Positions 1 through 9,515 are shown, numbered from the stretch's first letter. The stretch is 61,584 nucleotides of DNA from Oscillospiraceae bacterium (GCA_015068125.1 SVLD01000009.1:1-61584), one strand, 5' to 3'. Notes: a model not told the origin generated them from the letters alone. Program-made: numbers and translations.

Positions 1-66
1 ACGCATGACCGCATCTGCGTGGTAGGGCAGGACACGCAAGCGAAGGATAATTCGATGAGCCTATAG
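1..66 (+). CDS. possible 3' end of a truncated gene
   Basis: An open frame runs from the first base of the window to a TAG at 64-66 (21 codons, ending in the residues DNSMSL). It has no start inside the window, so if real it is the C-terminal tail of a gene lying to the left. The peptide is too short for a family call. It is followed by two hairpins (81-97 and 104-124). Those would suit either transcription termination or the 3' end of a TnpB-type insertion sequence, but nothing here proves either. Confidence 0.25.
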   Translation, partial: THDRICVVGQDTQAKDNSMSL

Positions 67-80
67 GCTCGGCTGCTAAA

Positions 81-124
81 AGGCCCTAAGGGGGCCTGTG
101 CATACCACCGGCACGGCCGGTGGT
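81..124. repeat. two consecutive hairpins at the left edge
   Basis: The first inverted repeat has 6-bp arms (AGGCCC, 81-86; GGGCCT, 92-97). The second has 9-bp arms (ACCACCGGC, 104-112; GCCGGTGGT, 116-124) and a 3-base loop, and pairing could extend outwards through CAT/ATG. No T-run follows directly. They may be a terminator or the subterminal hairpins of a mobile element. Confidence 0.5.
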
Positions 125-143
125 TATGATTGCGTTTTGGCAT

Positions 144-178
144 AAAAACTCCCCCGGCGGCGGATGCCGTCGGGGGAG
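144..178 (-). terminator. rho-independent terminator of the XRE gene
   Basis: A 13-bp stem (149-161 with 166-178, one mismatched pair) is GC-rich. Read on the minus strand it is followed by a run of five T (complement of the A-run at 144-148). It lies just beyond the stop codon of the minus-strand XRE gene. Confidence 0.8.
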
Positions 179-185
179 AGGGTAG

Positions 186-428
186 TTATTTGATTTCTTG
201 CTCCAAAGCGTCAAACTCCGGTGTGCTGAAGAATTCGCCTAAGGTGATTTCAAAAGCATCGCAAAGCTTTTTGATGGTGACACTACCGGGGTTCTGACTC
301 TCGCCGTTCAAGATACTTTTGATAGTGGATTGCGGAACAGCAGCCAGATTACTCAACCCGTTGGGTGTAATGCGGCGCTGCTTGCACAACTCACGGATAC
401 GATATGCGATTGCCTCTGCTGTACTCAT
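186..428 (-). CDS. XRE-family HTH transcriptional regulator
   Basis: Small DNA-binding protein of 80 aa made up almost entirely of one Cro/CI-type helix-turn-helix domain (about residues 5-65; the helix around PQSTIKSILNG is the likely recognition helix), with a short acidic tail. The start at 428 is chosen because a GGAGGTGG ribosome binding site lies 7 bases upstream; a GTG at 455 would add nine residues but has no such site. It is divergent from the SLOG-like gene at 553, and the spacer carries three dyad sequences that fit repressor operators. Likely role (inference): autoregulated repressor of itself and of the neighbour. Confidence 0.85.
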   Translation of the reverse strand: MSTAEAIAYRIRELCKQRRITPNGLSNLAAVPQSTIKSILNGESQNPGSVTIKKLCDAFEITLGEFFSTPEFDALEQEIK

Positions 429-448
429 TTGCACCACCTCCGGTTGAT

Positions 449-466
449 TTATCACTAATATGATAA
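449..466. promoter_or_regulatory. operator-like dyad O1
   Basis: TTATCA (449-454) and TGATAA (461-466) form an inverted repeat. The half-site TCACTAA at 452-458 matches the arm of the next dyad. It lies just upstream of the XRE start, as expected for autoregulation. Confidence 0.5.
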
Positions 467-485
467 CCGAAACAAAAGATACACA

Positions 486-503
486 TTAGTGACTATTCAC
501 TAA
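486..503. promoter_or_regulatory. operator-like dyad O2
   Basis: Perfect 7-bp inverted repeat TTAGTGA (486-492) / TCACTAA (497-503) with a 4-base centre. It overlaps the -35 element of the SLOG-like gene promoter. Confidence 0.7.
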
Positions 504-524
504 CTCGGAAAAATATGTTATAAT
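496..524 (+). promoter_or_regulatory. promoter of the SLOG-like gene
   Basis: A perfect -10 TATAAT (519-524) lies 17 bases downstream of a weak -35 TTCACT (496-501). Both hexamers lie within or beside the O2 and O3 dyads, so a bound repressor should block it. Confidence 0.7.
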
Positions 525-540
525 AGTGACATATCACTAT
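523..540. promoter_or_regulatory. operator-like dyad O3
   Basis: Perfect 7-bp inverted repeat ATAGTGA (523-529) / TCACTAT (534-540) with a 4-base centre. It has the same core and spacing as O2 and covers the likely transcription start of the SLOG-like gene. Confidence 0.7.
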
Positions 541-552
541 GGAGGTGCCATT

Positions 553-990
553 ATGCCGGCTTGTACATTTTTCGGGCACAGGGAGTGCTACGGTTTGGAT
601 CGGGAAAAGCTCCGGGAAGCCATCGAGTTGCTAATATATAAAGGTATAGACGAATTCTTTGTGGGAAACCAGGGCGGATTCGACGCTATGGTACATACCT
701 GCTTGAAACAACTATCCGTAAAATACCCACATATTCGCTACTGCGTGGTTCTGGCATATCTGCCGGGGCAGCGGCGGGAATACGAGGATCTTTCCGATGC
801 CATTTACCCAGAGGGCCTGGAAATAGGGCTGCCAAAATTTGCCGTTGAACGCAGAAACCGCTGGATGATCGAACGAGCGGACTGCTGTCTGTGCTATATC
901 AATCACACCTGGGGCGGGGCGTATAAGTTTGGAAAAGCGGCAAAACACCGAGGTTTGGCTGTGATAAATATGGGAAATGTGCGTATATAA
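553..990 (+). CDS. SLOG-superfamily (YpsA/DUF1273-like) protein
   Basis: Protein of 145 aa starting at the ATG at 553, which has a GGAGGTG ribosome binding site 5 bases upstream; an upstream ATG at 526 lies inside the O3 dyad and has no such site. The N-terminal FFGHRE (residues 6-11), the GGFDA motif (41-45) and the late RNRWMIERAD segment match the SLOG Rossmann-like fold known from YpsA/DUF1273 proteins. Known SLOG proteins bind nucleotide-type ligands and often sit in mobile or defence contexts. No membrane segment is visible. The pairing with an XRE repressor suggests an inducible accessory module; the actual ligand or activity cannot be read from sequence. Confidence 0.75.
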   Translation: MPACTFFGHRECYGLDREKLREAIELLIYKGIDEFFVGNQGGFDAMVHTCLKQLSVKYPHIRYCVVLAYLPGQRREYEDLSDAIYPEGLEIGLPKFAVERRNRWMIERADCCLCYINHTWGGAYKFGKAAKHRGLAVINMGNVRI

Positions 991-1401
991 TATATATTAT
1001 AATGTATAGGGGCTAATAAACAGGAGAAAGACGGGCTGTTTTTGCCCGGACAATTGGCATATATATCCAATTGACTTTTAAGGTTAGAGGGTCTAGAATG
1101 AGGGAACCTGCAGCGGTATCGGGGAAGAGGGAATACCCCGATAAAGCGCAGGGAAATATGGCACTAATTACCACCATTTTCCAATTCTTGTAGGAACAGT
1201 AGAATTATCTGGTGATTAAAGAAAGTTTTTGCAGAATATGCTGATTGACTTTGACAGACATAGGTGCTATAATATAGTAGTTAAGGTGGGATTTATATAC
1301 GGTCATGGGTTTTGGACCGTATGCGATTCTGCGCTTTCCCCGTGCCTTGCGTCAGTATCAGCGAGCCAAGGCATAGTAATAAAACCAGGAGGATTCACGG
1401 A
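991..1401 (+). promoter_or_regulatory. long leader with two promoters ahead of the giant surface gene
   Basis: No convincing gene lies in this 411-base gap. Promoter 1: TTGACT (1071-1076), 17-base spacer, TAGAAT (1094-1099). Promoter 2: TTGACT (1245-1250), 17-base spacer, TATAAT (1268-1273) with an extended TGC just before it. Between them is an 8-bp stem TATCGGGG (1117-1124) / CCCCGATA (1136-1143). CAATTGG (1051-1057) / CCAATTG (1067-1073) is another small dyad that overlaps the start of promoter 1. The gene at 1402 therefore has a leader of about 120 or 300 bases. Confidence 0.65.
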
Positions 1402-4400
1402 ATGAAAGAGTATGGCATGAAGCTCAAGCGGTGCCTGGCGATGTTCCTGTCGGTGGTTATGCTGCTGACCTCTGCGAACATTGGCGTCCTTCTGCCGATT
1501 CGCGCTGTGGAAGCACAGGCGGAGAAGCAGGGAAGCACTGTAACCTTGGGCGTGCTCATCGAGAAGAACTTCGATGAGCTGAGCAAAGAGGAGATCTCTA
1601 TTATCACCTCCGGCTATCTCAGTGCGGATAAGACTTATTCGTACAAGATGCCCAGTGATAGTGATGACCTCATCACAGTGGACGAGAAGAGCGGTACTGT
1701 TACCGCAAAGGCGTACACGGATCCTATCTACGGAACAGTTTGGGTTCCTGTTAGCTTTGATCTGACGGATGGTTCCAAGGCAATTGCCGGTTACGACAAT
1801 CTGCCCCTGAGCGCATCCGGCGATGTGTATGTTGGTACATACGAACTGGAGGAGACGAACCCCGGTAATTCCTTTACCGTTGCGGTGAGCTATTCTCTGG
1901 ATATGACCATGAGCGACGAGGATTTGGCAGCTCAGCAGCAGATGCTGGATGCTTCCTACGCTTTGGCAACCGATATTGCCCTGATGCAGTATCTGGACGC
2001 TGTCAGCGTGATCGGCGACGATCAGGAGCTGGCTGACCAGATCATCGACATCAGCGGTGGCCTGATTAAGGATCCCACCAAGGTCTATGCGGACACCATC
2101 CTGGAGTTCCTGGCTATGGACCTGGAGCAGCTGGGCAACCAGTCTGCCATTGATCTGATCTATCAGCTGGTTGACGGCATCGAGATTCCTTATGTTGAGG
2201 AAATCGACTTCGAGACCGGCAAGATCGAGATCTCTGAGGAGACCCTGCGTCTGGGCAAGGACGGCCGTAACGCCGCCACCGAACTGTACAACCAGAAGGT
2301 CAACAACAATGCCCTGGATCTGGTTGCGTTCCTGAGCAAGCACAACTCCGCCAGCTATCTGGAAATGGTGGCTGTCCATGGCACCGAGCTGAAGTCTGCC
2401 CTCACCGGCAACTACGCTGCCATTGACTACCTGTCCAACCTGAACAGCTCTGGCGGCCTGAAGTATGTAAGCAATCAGATCAGCGTTATGCTGGAGGACT
2501 TCTACGCTGTGCAGGAAGACATCTATGACGAGCTCAACAGCTACCTGGCTGAGATGGGCAAGACCGTCAACAGCGTTGCTGAACTGAGCGCACTGATCGC
2601 TGAGCTGGATGCAGCCAACAGCGATGCTTACAACGCCATCAATGAAAAACTGGCTGAGCTGGATGCTGATACCAAGGCTCTGCTGGCAGAATACGGCGCA
2701 CCTGAGAAGGTGGAGAACATTGACGATCTGACTGCCATGAAGAATGCGCTGGTCGGCGCCTACACCGATGCCATCGGCACCATCAATTCTGCCCTGGCAT
2801 CTCTGGACAGCGACCTGCTGGCTCAGCTGACCGCTGCCGGCGCTCCTGCCAAGATCACGGTTGCTGATACCAGCAGCTATGAGGCCTTCGTCAACTCCGG
2901 CGATCAGGACATCGCTGACCTGGAAGCTCTGCGTACCGCTCTGCTGAAGGTCCGCAAGGATGCTCTGAGCGAGGCCAACGACATGCTGCAGAGCATGCTG
3001 GGCGACCTGGATGCCGACACCCGCACCAAGCTGACCGCTGCCGGCGCTCCCGCCAAGATCACTACTGTGGAGGATCTGAAGACTCTGCAGACTGCTCTGG
3101 CAAAGGTTAAGGCTGATGTTCTGGCTCAGATTGACGCCGAGCTGCAGAAGATTTACAGCGAGAATGCTGATCTGGCACCCAAGCTGATCTCTGCCGGCGC
3201 TCCTGAGAGCATTAAGGCTCTGCAGGATCTGGTCGATTTGGAGGCTGCGCTGATCAAGGCTCGGGAAAGCCTGCTGAACACTGCTATCAGCAGCGCCAAT
3301 GAGACGCTGTCTGTCCTGTTCTCGGCATACCCCGCCATCATGCCCAATACCGGCCTGCCCAAGAAGATCACTACCGAAGCTCAGCTGCGGGATGTGGCTG
3401 CAAAGCTGCACGACCTGTCCAGCATCCTGAACAAGGAAACCATCGATAACATGGATCAGGCTATTTCTGCTTTGGATCAGCTGGATGAGATCATTCCCTC
3501 CATCGGCCAGGCCAAGGATGGCGTGGCAAAGCTGGAGTCTGCCGAGAGTGATCTGCAGGCTGCCGCTGACGGTCTGGATGCCCTGGATGACACCATCGCA
3601 GAGCTGGACACCGCAAAGACTGCCCTGGCCGCTATGAAGCCCTATGTTGCCCAGGTCATGGAAGGCTATGAGCAGCTGGCTCTGCTCAGCGGCACTGCTC
3701 TGCCTCTGCTGAAGCAGGTCGAGAGCGGCATGATTCAGCTGGAGGAAGGCATCGCCACTCTGACTGACAAGCAGCAGCAGCTGGATATGCTGATCCTGGT
3801 GATGCAGGCATTCTGCAGCACTGTGGAGCCTGCATACAACGCCTGCGTCAACGACGCCTGGAATGCTCCCAAGCTGCTGAACGACAAGGCTGATTACAAC
3901 AAGCTGACTACCTGGGCCAAGGATGCAACGAAGAAAGACTACGTTGCCAAGCCTGTGCTCCATGTCGCCGACGCTGTTGTGACCTATAAGATGGATATGT
4001 ACGATGTAACTGTGGAGTTCAAGGCTGCGGTCGTGAATCCCGCAAAGGTTGACTCTGCTGAGACCATCGATCTGACCACCAAGACCTATGTGATCACGCT
4101 GACCAAGGGCGCTACCGCTCAGGAAATTCTGACGGAGATCGCCGCCAAGGTCGACGAAAATGCTATCCTGACCGACTGGGCTATCAGTGCTGACAACTAT
4201 GACCGCACTACCAATTTGCTGCCCGAGACCCTGGAGAGCAATATCACCTACACCGTTACCTATGCTCCCAAGCAGCTGACCGTCTCCTTCGGCGAAGGCT
4301 ACGATGCCGGCACTGCAGACATGAAGGTGCCTTACGGCTACCGCATGACCCTGCCCAAGCTGGTAGGCGATGCCACCGAGGAGTACACCTACACCGTAAA

Positions 4401-7400
4401 CAGCGAGAATAATATCGACCAGGGTACCATTGTTACCATTACTGAGGATACTCTGATCTCCCGTGAGCAGGGCGCTGCTTCCGCCAAGAAGTACCTGACC
4501 GACCTGGTGGTCAACACCACCCCCGGCATGAATGATCTGATTAAGAACATTTTGCTGAATCAGGCACTGAACAGAGGCAAGGCTATCAGCATCCGCGTTC
4601 CCGGCAAGGATCAGGTTGTTGTTGTTCCCGCCGGCGATGCCAAGTCCGTCACCATCTCCGCTCTGCCCTTCGGCTCCAGAGTCGGTGACAAGAACTGGAT
4701 TGCTAACACTGCTGTTATCGACGGCGTCACTGTCAACCTGGTTGACGGTACCCATGTCGAGATCATCAACCCCAGCTTCGACAAGGTCGTTGTGAACTAC
4801 GAGCTGGCTCTGACTGCCGCTGCCCTGGGCATCACCGATGAGCAGCTGCTGGCTGTTATGAACATCCCCTATGAACTGGTCAATGACTACCTGTTCCAGA
4901 AGGGTATGCTGGACGCTCTGTCCACCAACGATGCTTCCACCGGCAAGGCTGAGGATGACATCATGGGTCTGCTGACCATGCTCAACGCACAGGACTATGT
5001 CATCGAGAGCCCCAGCAAGATGACCCTGAAGGAAGCTCTGGGCAAGATCGAGGATCTGAACAATCTGCTGGAGCTGGGTCTGGGCGCCAATGCCGTGGCC
5101 GCAGCCAAGAAGATGTACAACTTGATCCCCGATGCCGGTTATGTCTCCCTGTACTACACTCTGCAGCAGTACAACGAGCAGGGCATGATCCACTTCTATA
5201 AGAATGAAACCACCTACATCAACCAGATCACCGAACTGAATGAGATCATGAAGGAACTGGTTGCTGACGAAGGCTTCATCAAGCTGATCCCCGCTTCCTA
5301 CATGTCTACCTTCGAGCTGATCCAGAAGGTGCTCAATGACGCAGCCGAACTGGAGAAGCCTGAAAATGGCGTGAACAAGGAGCTGATCAATGTTGCCAGC
5401 CCCTACCTGAGCACTCTGCTGACTGCTCTGGAGAGCGCCATCGGCACTGAGCTGACTCACTACACCACTGCTCCCAGCGAGCTGGTTTGGGTGGCATCCG
5501 TAGAGAAGCCCGGCCCCAGCAAGGCTACCATCACCATGACCGTTAACTTCAACGGCGTGGAGAAGACCGAGTACAAGATCGTGAACTTCGGCGGCCAGAT
5601 CACCTATGCCGAGATGGCACAGTGGGCGCTGACCATGGTCAAGGAACTGGGCCTGTCCGACGAGATCGCTGCCTACTACACCGGCACCTACAGCTTCAAC
5701 GGTGATATTACCGTTGGCCAGGATGTGGCGCTGAGCGCAAGCTGGAGCCTGAAGGACTACGATGTTCTGGTTGGCGGCGAGGTTATCGGCTCTGTCAACT
5801 ATGAGGATCGCGACATTGTTCTGGCACAGCACAACGATCCCAACTATCAGTACAGATACTACATCAACGGTGAGCTGTACAGCGCAGGCAAGCACACCCT
5901 GACCCTGGCGCAGTTTAAGGCTCTGACCGAGGGTAAGCTGACCATCGTCAGAGATACCATCAACCTGGCAGAAGCCAACCTGATTAAGCTCATCGAAAAC
6001 ATGAACGGCGCAGCAGTCCTGACCAAGGACGCTAATGGCCAGTACGCCATCATCCTGCCCGTCAATCCTGCCAGCGTGCAGACTGACATGACCAACTTCG
6101 TTATCGGCCTGTTCATGACCGATTACAAGTACATTGGTCTGGGCGGCAACGAGTTCTACAGTGGCCAGTTCCATCTGCAGGCTCTGGTGGATGCCGTTAT
6201 GAACAGCGGCATCGGCACCGACTCCCTCCTGAAGCTCATCGACAGCAACGGCAATATCACCAGCAACATGAAGCTTCCTGCCGGTACTGAGATCCTGAAC
6301 TCCGTTAAGCCCGGTATTGTGAACAACCTGGGCGGCGTTGTGATGGAGAGCACCATGAACTTCGGTGCGGATGCAAACGCTGCTACCCATGCTAAGTTCT
6401 ATATCACCCTCAATGGCACCGTATCTCAGATGAAGCAGGTCAGAAACGGTCTGCTGCAGGCTAAGAACGCAGGCATCTCCTTCATCCTGAAGGACGGCAG
6501 CGCAAATCTGTCCCTGAACCTGCCCGATCAGCTGTATGGCGCATACCTTGCAGCTCTGTCCCTGGTAGGCCAGACCGATATTGCAAATGTCAATGATGTC
6601 AACGCTAAGGTTGCCATCGGCTACATCCTGGATCTGCTGGATCCCGCTGTGGCTGACGATGTGACCACTCAGACTCTGACCAATACCCTGAAGAAGTTTG
6701 GTATTTCCAGAGACCTGACTGCTTACGAGTCTTACTTCAAGCTGCTGAAGCAGTACTACGATCTGGAAAATATCACCTACACCAATGATACTGCATCCCT
6801 GGCACTGAACAACATTTCCATCAATGCTCTGCTGAACAAGCTCCAGGGCTTTGTGGATGGCATGGATCTGCCCGAGGGCATCAGCGTGGATCTGAGCAAG
6901 CTGATCTACGAGTACGACGATCCCAGCACCACTCTGGATGACGAAACCTCCGGTCTGGATGTTTCCGCTGCTGTCCAGGTGACCAACCTGAACACCGACT
7001 ACGCCGCATTGTTCCTGGATATCCGCGCTGCGGGCGTTCTGAACAAGTTCGGTATGTGGACCGCAAACGAGCTGCTGGCCGGTTCCGATGACTTCGCCGG
7101 TATCTCCGTAGTCGTTCTGGTGGATGATGTGGTTGGCGACCTGCACTTCAATACCACTACCATCCTGGATCTGAACGGTAAGAAGGTCACCGGTAATATC
7201 ACCGGCGGCGCAAACGCCAATGTGATCATCATCGACACTGCATACAAGTCCGTGGTTCCCGGCACTGTCACCGGTAAGGTTTCCGGCAATGTTACCATTC
7301 TGGAAGGTAAGTACGAGACCAACGTCTCCGCTTTCCTGGACAACGGTTATGTGCAGAACGCAGACGGTAAGGTTACCAACAAGCTGTTCTCCATCGTCAC

Positions 7401-9495
7401 CGATGAGAACAACAACATCACCATTACCCTCAACGCAACTCCCGCTGACATCAAGGAACTGGCTAACAAGCAGGGTCTGATCGACCTGGCTATTGAGATG
7501 GTTGCCAGCCTGGTGATCAACAACTACAACAATGCTTCCCTGAGCATTGCCGGCGACAAGATCTACAACATCAGCCTCAATGATATCGTGGGTCTGTACG
7601 CAAGCTCCAACAAGCTGGACGCTGCAATTGACACCGGCCTGTCCTGGATCTCCGCATCTGACCTGGCTGATCTGGTCAACACCCTGATCGCTGACCTGAC
7701 CGACTTCGCAGCTCTGGAAGAGGCTCTGCGTGGCGACGGCAAGGTTCTGTCCTACACCACCAGCGTTGCTCCCTGGAAGCTGGAGATCATCCATGTAACT
7801 GAGGGTGACTACCTGTCCCTGAGCCTGGGCGCTTCCGACAAGACTGAGGATGCCGTTCTGAATGTGGTCATCTCCGGTGAACTGAAGGATAATCTGGCCA
7901 ATCTGGCCGGCGGTCTGAAGGATACCGTCAATGTGGATGTCAAGATCGATATGGACGACATCATCAGAGATGAGAACTCCGTTATCAACCTGGTTGGCTC
8001 TTTCCACGGCGTGGTAGAGATCGACTTCACCAAGGATCCCAACTATGTCATCATGATGGCTGTGATCCTGGCCGACGGCGCTGACAGCGCACTGAAGGCA
8101 AAGCTGGTCAACGGCATCGAAGCTTACTACAAGCACAATTCCCTGTATGATCTGGAGAAGACCTTCAACTCCCTGACCATCAAGCAGATCTGTGACTGCC
8201 TGCAGAATAACACCCGCAGCGAGCTGTTCAGCTCCATGGTCAATAGCCTGGCACTGTCCGCCAATGTCAAGAAGACCATCATCAACGATATCGACAATAC
8301 CGAGATGGGCTACAAGGATGTCATCGATGTAATCGGTTTCGTCCTGCGTCAGCTGGATGCAAGAAACCTGCTGGAGAGCATCACCGAAAACGGCCGCACC
8401 CTGGGCTCCATGATGAAGTCCGATGCGATTGGTCATTACTATGGCTTCAGCGGCGCCAAGGCATTCAACGGCGTACGTAAGATCTTCCGCAACTACAAGC
8501 TGGGCTATGATCTGGACATCAGCATGCTGTCCGTTATCGTCCGCCTGTTCCCGGATCATGTCCACAACTATCAGGAGATCGTGGATGAGAAGTTCCTGAA
8601 GGACGAGGCCACCTGCACCAGCCAGGCAGTCTACTACAAGAGCTGCCCGATCTGTGGCGAGATGAGCTCCGAGACCTTCTCCTACGGTGATCTGAAGCCC
8701 CATGAATTCACCGCTGAGATCGTGGACGACAAGTATCTGAAGGACGAAGCCACCTGCACCAGCCTGGCTGTGTACTACGTCAGCTGTGTACACTGCGGCG
8801 AAGCAAGCACTACTGAAACCTTCACCTACGGCGAACTGAAGGATCACAACCTCATCTTTGTGGAGCACAACCCCGCAACCGAGACCGCTGACGGTAACAT
8901 CGCTTACTGGTACTGCGATTGCTGCGGCAAGTACTTCCTGGACGAGGCTGCTACCCTGGAAATCAGCAAGGAAGACACTGTGATCGCTGCACTGCCCACC
9001 ATCGGCCTGCCCAACATGGCCATTGGCGGCAAGATCTACGGCTTCCTGGCAGCAGAGGACAGCAAGATCCTCTTCATCGACGCTGTCAAGGACGGCATCA
9101 CCGTTGAAGAGTTCCAGACTCTCATCGGCATTGCCATGACCAACGACTTCGATAATCTGCCTGAGGTCACCGTCACCGGCGCTTACAACAATGGCTCTGC
9201 CAACCTGATCTGCACCACTGCTAAGGTCACCCTGACTGCTGAGAACGCGGACGGTGTGAAGGTCAGTGTCACCTATGATATCGTTGTCATGGGCGACTCC
9301 AACTGCAACGGTCGTGTGGAAAGCGGCGATGTCATCAAGATCGAAAGACATTACCTGGGCATCCAGAACCTGTCCGGTCTGGCTCTGCTGGCTGCTGACA
9401 GCAACAGAAACGACAGACTGGAATCCGGCGACATTGTGAAGATCACAACCAAGTATCTTGATGGTGATGATTATGTCACCGCTCTGAAGAAATGA
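1402..9495 (+). CDS. giant secreted multidomain protein with C-terminal dockerin
   Basis: 2697 aa from the ATG at 1402, which follows AGGAGG by about 9 bases; an earlier in-frame ATG at 1312 lacks a ribosome site. A Sec signal peptide covers about residues 1-35 (positive start, hydrophobic core, cut near AVEAQA). Next come about five helical repeats with a GAPxKI-type core (about residues 420-650), a heptad-rich coiled coil (about 690-840), long beta-rich regions including a beta-helix-like stretch (about 1910-1990), three Cys-pair zinc-ribbon-like repeats (about 2389-2520), and a dockerin (about 2631-2690). The dockerin has two calcium loops, DSNCNGRVESGD and DSNRNDRLESGD, with ligands at positions 1, 3, 5 and 12. 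It is probably displayed on the cell surface, possibly via the cohesin-like protein directly downstream. The codon choice is extremely biased, suggesting high expression. Function otherwise unknown. Confidence 0.85.
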   Translation: MKEYGMKLKRCLAMFLSVVMLLTSANIGVLLPIRAVEAQAEKQGSTVTLGVLIEKNFDELSKEEISIITSGYLSADKTYSYKMPSDSDDLITVDEKSGTVTAKAYTDPIYGTVWVPVSFDLTDGSKAIAGYDNLPLSASGDVYVGTYELEETNPGNSFTVAVSYSLDMTMSDEDLAAQQQMLDASYALATDIALMQYLDAVSVIGDDQELADQIIDISGGLIKDPTKVYADTILEFLAMDLEQLGNQSAIDLIYQLVDGIEIPYVEEIDFETGKIEISEETLRLGKDGRNAATELYNQKVNNNALDLVAFLSKHNSASYLEMVAVHGTELKSALTGNYAAIDYLSNLNSSGGLKYVSNQISVMLEDFYAVQEDIYDELNSYLAEMGKTVNSVAELSALIAELDAANSDAYNAINEKLAELDADTKALLAEYGAPEKVENIDDLTAMKNALVGAYTDAIGTINSALASLDSDLLAQLTAAGAPAKITVADTSSYEAFVNSGDQDIADLEALRTALLKVRKDALSEANDMLQSMLGDLDADTRTKLTAAGAPAKITTVEDLKTLQTALAKVKADVLAQIDAELQKIYSENADLAPKLISAGAPESIKALQDLVDLEAALIKARESLLNTAISSANETLSVLFSAYPAIMPNTGLPKKITTEAQLRDVAAKLHDLSSILNKETIDNMDQAISALDQLDEIIPSIGQAKDGVAKLESAESDLQAAADGLDALDDTIAELDTAKTALAAMKPYVAQVMEGYEQLALLSGTALPLLKQVESGMIQLEEGIATLTDKQQQLDMLILVMQAFCSTVEPAYNACVNDAWNAPKLLNDKADYNKLTTWAKDATKKDYVAKPVLHVADAVVTYKMDMYDVTVEFKAAVVNPAKVDSAETIDLTTKTYVITLTKGATAQEILTEIAAKVDENAILTDWAISADNYDRTTNLLPETLESNITYTVTYAPKQLTVSFGEGYDAGTADMKVPYGYRMTLPKLVGDATEEYTYTVNSENNIDQGTIVTITEDTLISREQGAASAKKYLTDLVVNTTPGMNDLIKNILLNQALNRGKAISIRVPGKDQVVVVPAGDAKSVTISALPFGSRVGDKNWIANTAVIDGVTVNLVDGTHVEIINPSFDKVVVNYELALTAAALGITDEQLLAVMNIPYELVNDYLFQKGMLDALSTNDASTGKAEDDIMGLLTMLNAQDYVIESPSKMTLKEALGKIEDLNNLLELGLGANAVAAAKKMYNLIPDAGYVSLYYTLQQYNEQGMIHFYKNETTYINQITELNEIMKELVADEGFIKLIPASYMSTFELIQKVLNDAAELEKPENGVNKELINVASPYLSTLLTALESAIGTELTHYTTAPSELVWVASVEKPGPSKATITMTVNFNGVEKTEYKIVNFGGQITYAEMAQWALTMVKELGLSDEIAAYYTGTYSFNGDITVGQDVALSASWSLKDYDVLVGGEVIGSVNYEDRDIVLAQHNDPNYQYRYYINGELYSAGKHTLTLAQFKALTEGKLTIVRDTINLAEANLIKLIENMNGAAVLTKDANGQYAIILPVNPASVQTDMTNFVIGLFMTDYKYIGLGGNEFYSGQFHLQALVDAVMNSGIGTDSLLKLIDSNGNITSNMKLPAGTEILNSVKPGIVNNLGGVVMESTMNFGADANAATHAKFYITLNGTVSQMKQVRNGLLQAKNAGISFILKDGSANLSLNLPDQLYGAYLAALSLVGQTDIANVNDVNAKVAIGYILDLLDPAVADDVTTQTLTNTLKKFGISRDLTAYESYFKLLKQYYDLENITYTNDTASLALNNISINALLNKLQGFVDGMDLPEGISVDLSKLIYEYDDPSTTLDDETSGLDVSAAVQVTNLNTDYAALFLDIRAAGVLNKFGMWTANELLAGSDDFAGISVVVLVDDVVGDLHFNTTTILDLNGKKVTGNITGGANANVIIIDTAYKSVVPGTVTGKVSGNVTILEGKYETNVSAFLDNGYVQNADGKVTNKLFSIVTDENNNITITLNATPADIKELANKQGLIDLAIEMVASLVINNYNNASLSIAGDKIYNISLNDIVGLYASSNKLDAAIDTGLSWISASDLADLVNTLIADLTDFAALEEALRGDGKVLSYTTSVAPWKLEIIHVTEGDYLSLSLGASDKTEDAVLNVVISGELKDNLANLAGGLKDTVNVDVKIDMDDIIRDENSVINLVGSFHGVVEIDFTKDPNYVIMMAVILADGADSALKAKLVNGIEAYYKHNSLYDLEKTFNSLTIKQICDCLQNNTRSELFSSMVNSLALSANVKKTIINDIDNTEMGYKDVIDVIGFVLRQLDARNLLESITENGRTLGSMMKSDAIGHYYGFSGAKAFNGVRKIFRNYKLGYDLDISMLSVIVRLFPDHVHNYQEIVDEKFLKDEATCTSQAVYYKSCPICGEMSSETFSYGDLKPHEFTAEIVDDKYLKDEATCTSLAVYYVSCVHCGEASTTETFTYGELKDHNLIFVEHNPATETADGNIAYWYCDCCGKYFLDEAATLEISKEDTVIAALPTIGLPNMAIGGKIYGFLAAEDSKILFIDAVKDGITVEEFQTLIGIAMTNDFDNLPEVTVTGAYNNGSANLICTTAKVTLTAENADGVKVSVTYDIVVMGDSNCNGRVESGDVIKIERHYLGIQNLSGLALLAADSNRNDRLESGDIVKITTKYLDGDDYVTALKK

Positions 9496-9515
9496 AAATT
9501 GAGGGGATAATTAGA

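Noticed and set aside
1098..1193. 31-codon open frame in the leader of the giant gene
   Set aside because: Overlaps the predicted -10 of the first promoter, so it would hardly be transcribed from it; weak ribosome site and no recognisable peptide.
991..1401. Cyclic-di-GMP riboswitch before the dockerin gene
   Set aside because: The leader is long and has a stem at 1117-1143, but I do not see the conserved GEMM core sequence.
1303..9351. 2682-aa open frame on the minus strand opposite the dockerin protein
   Set aside because: It is in the same codon phase as the real gene and stays open only because TTA, CTA and TCA codons are avoided. Its composition is low-complexity (V, Q, G, D, I) without domains or a ribosome site.
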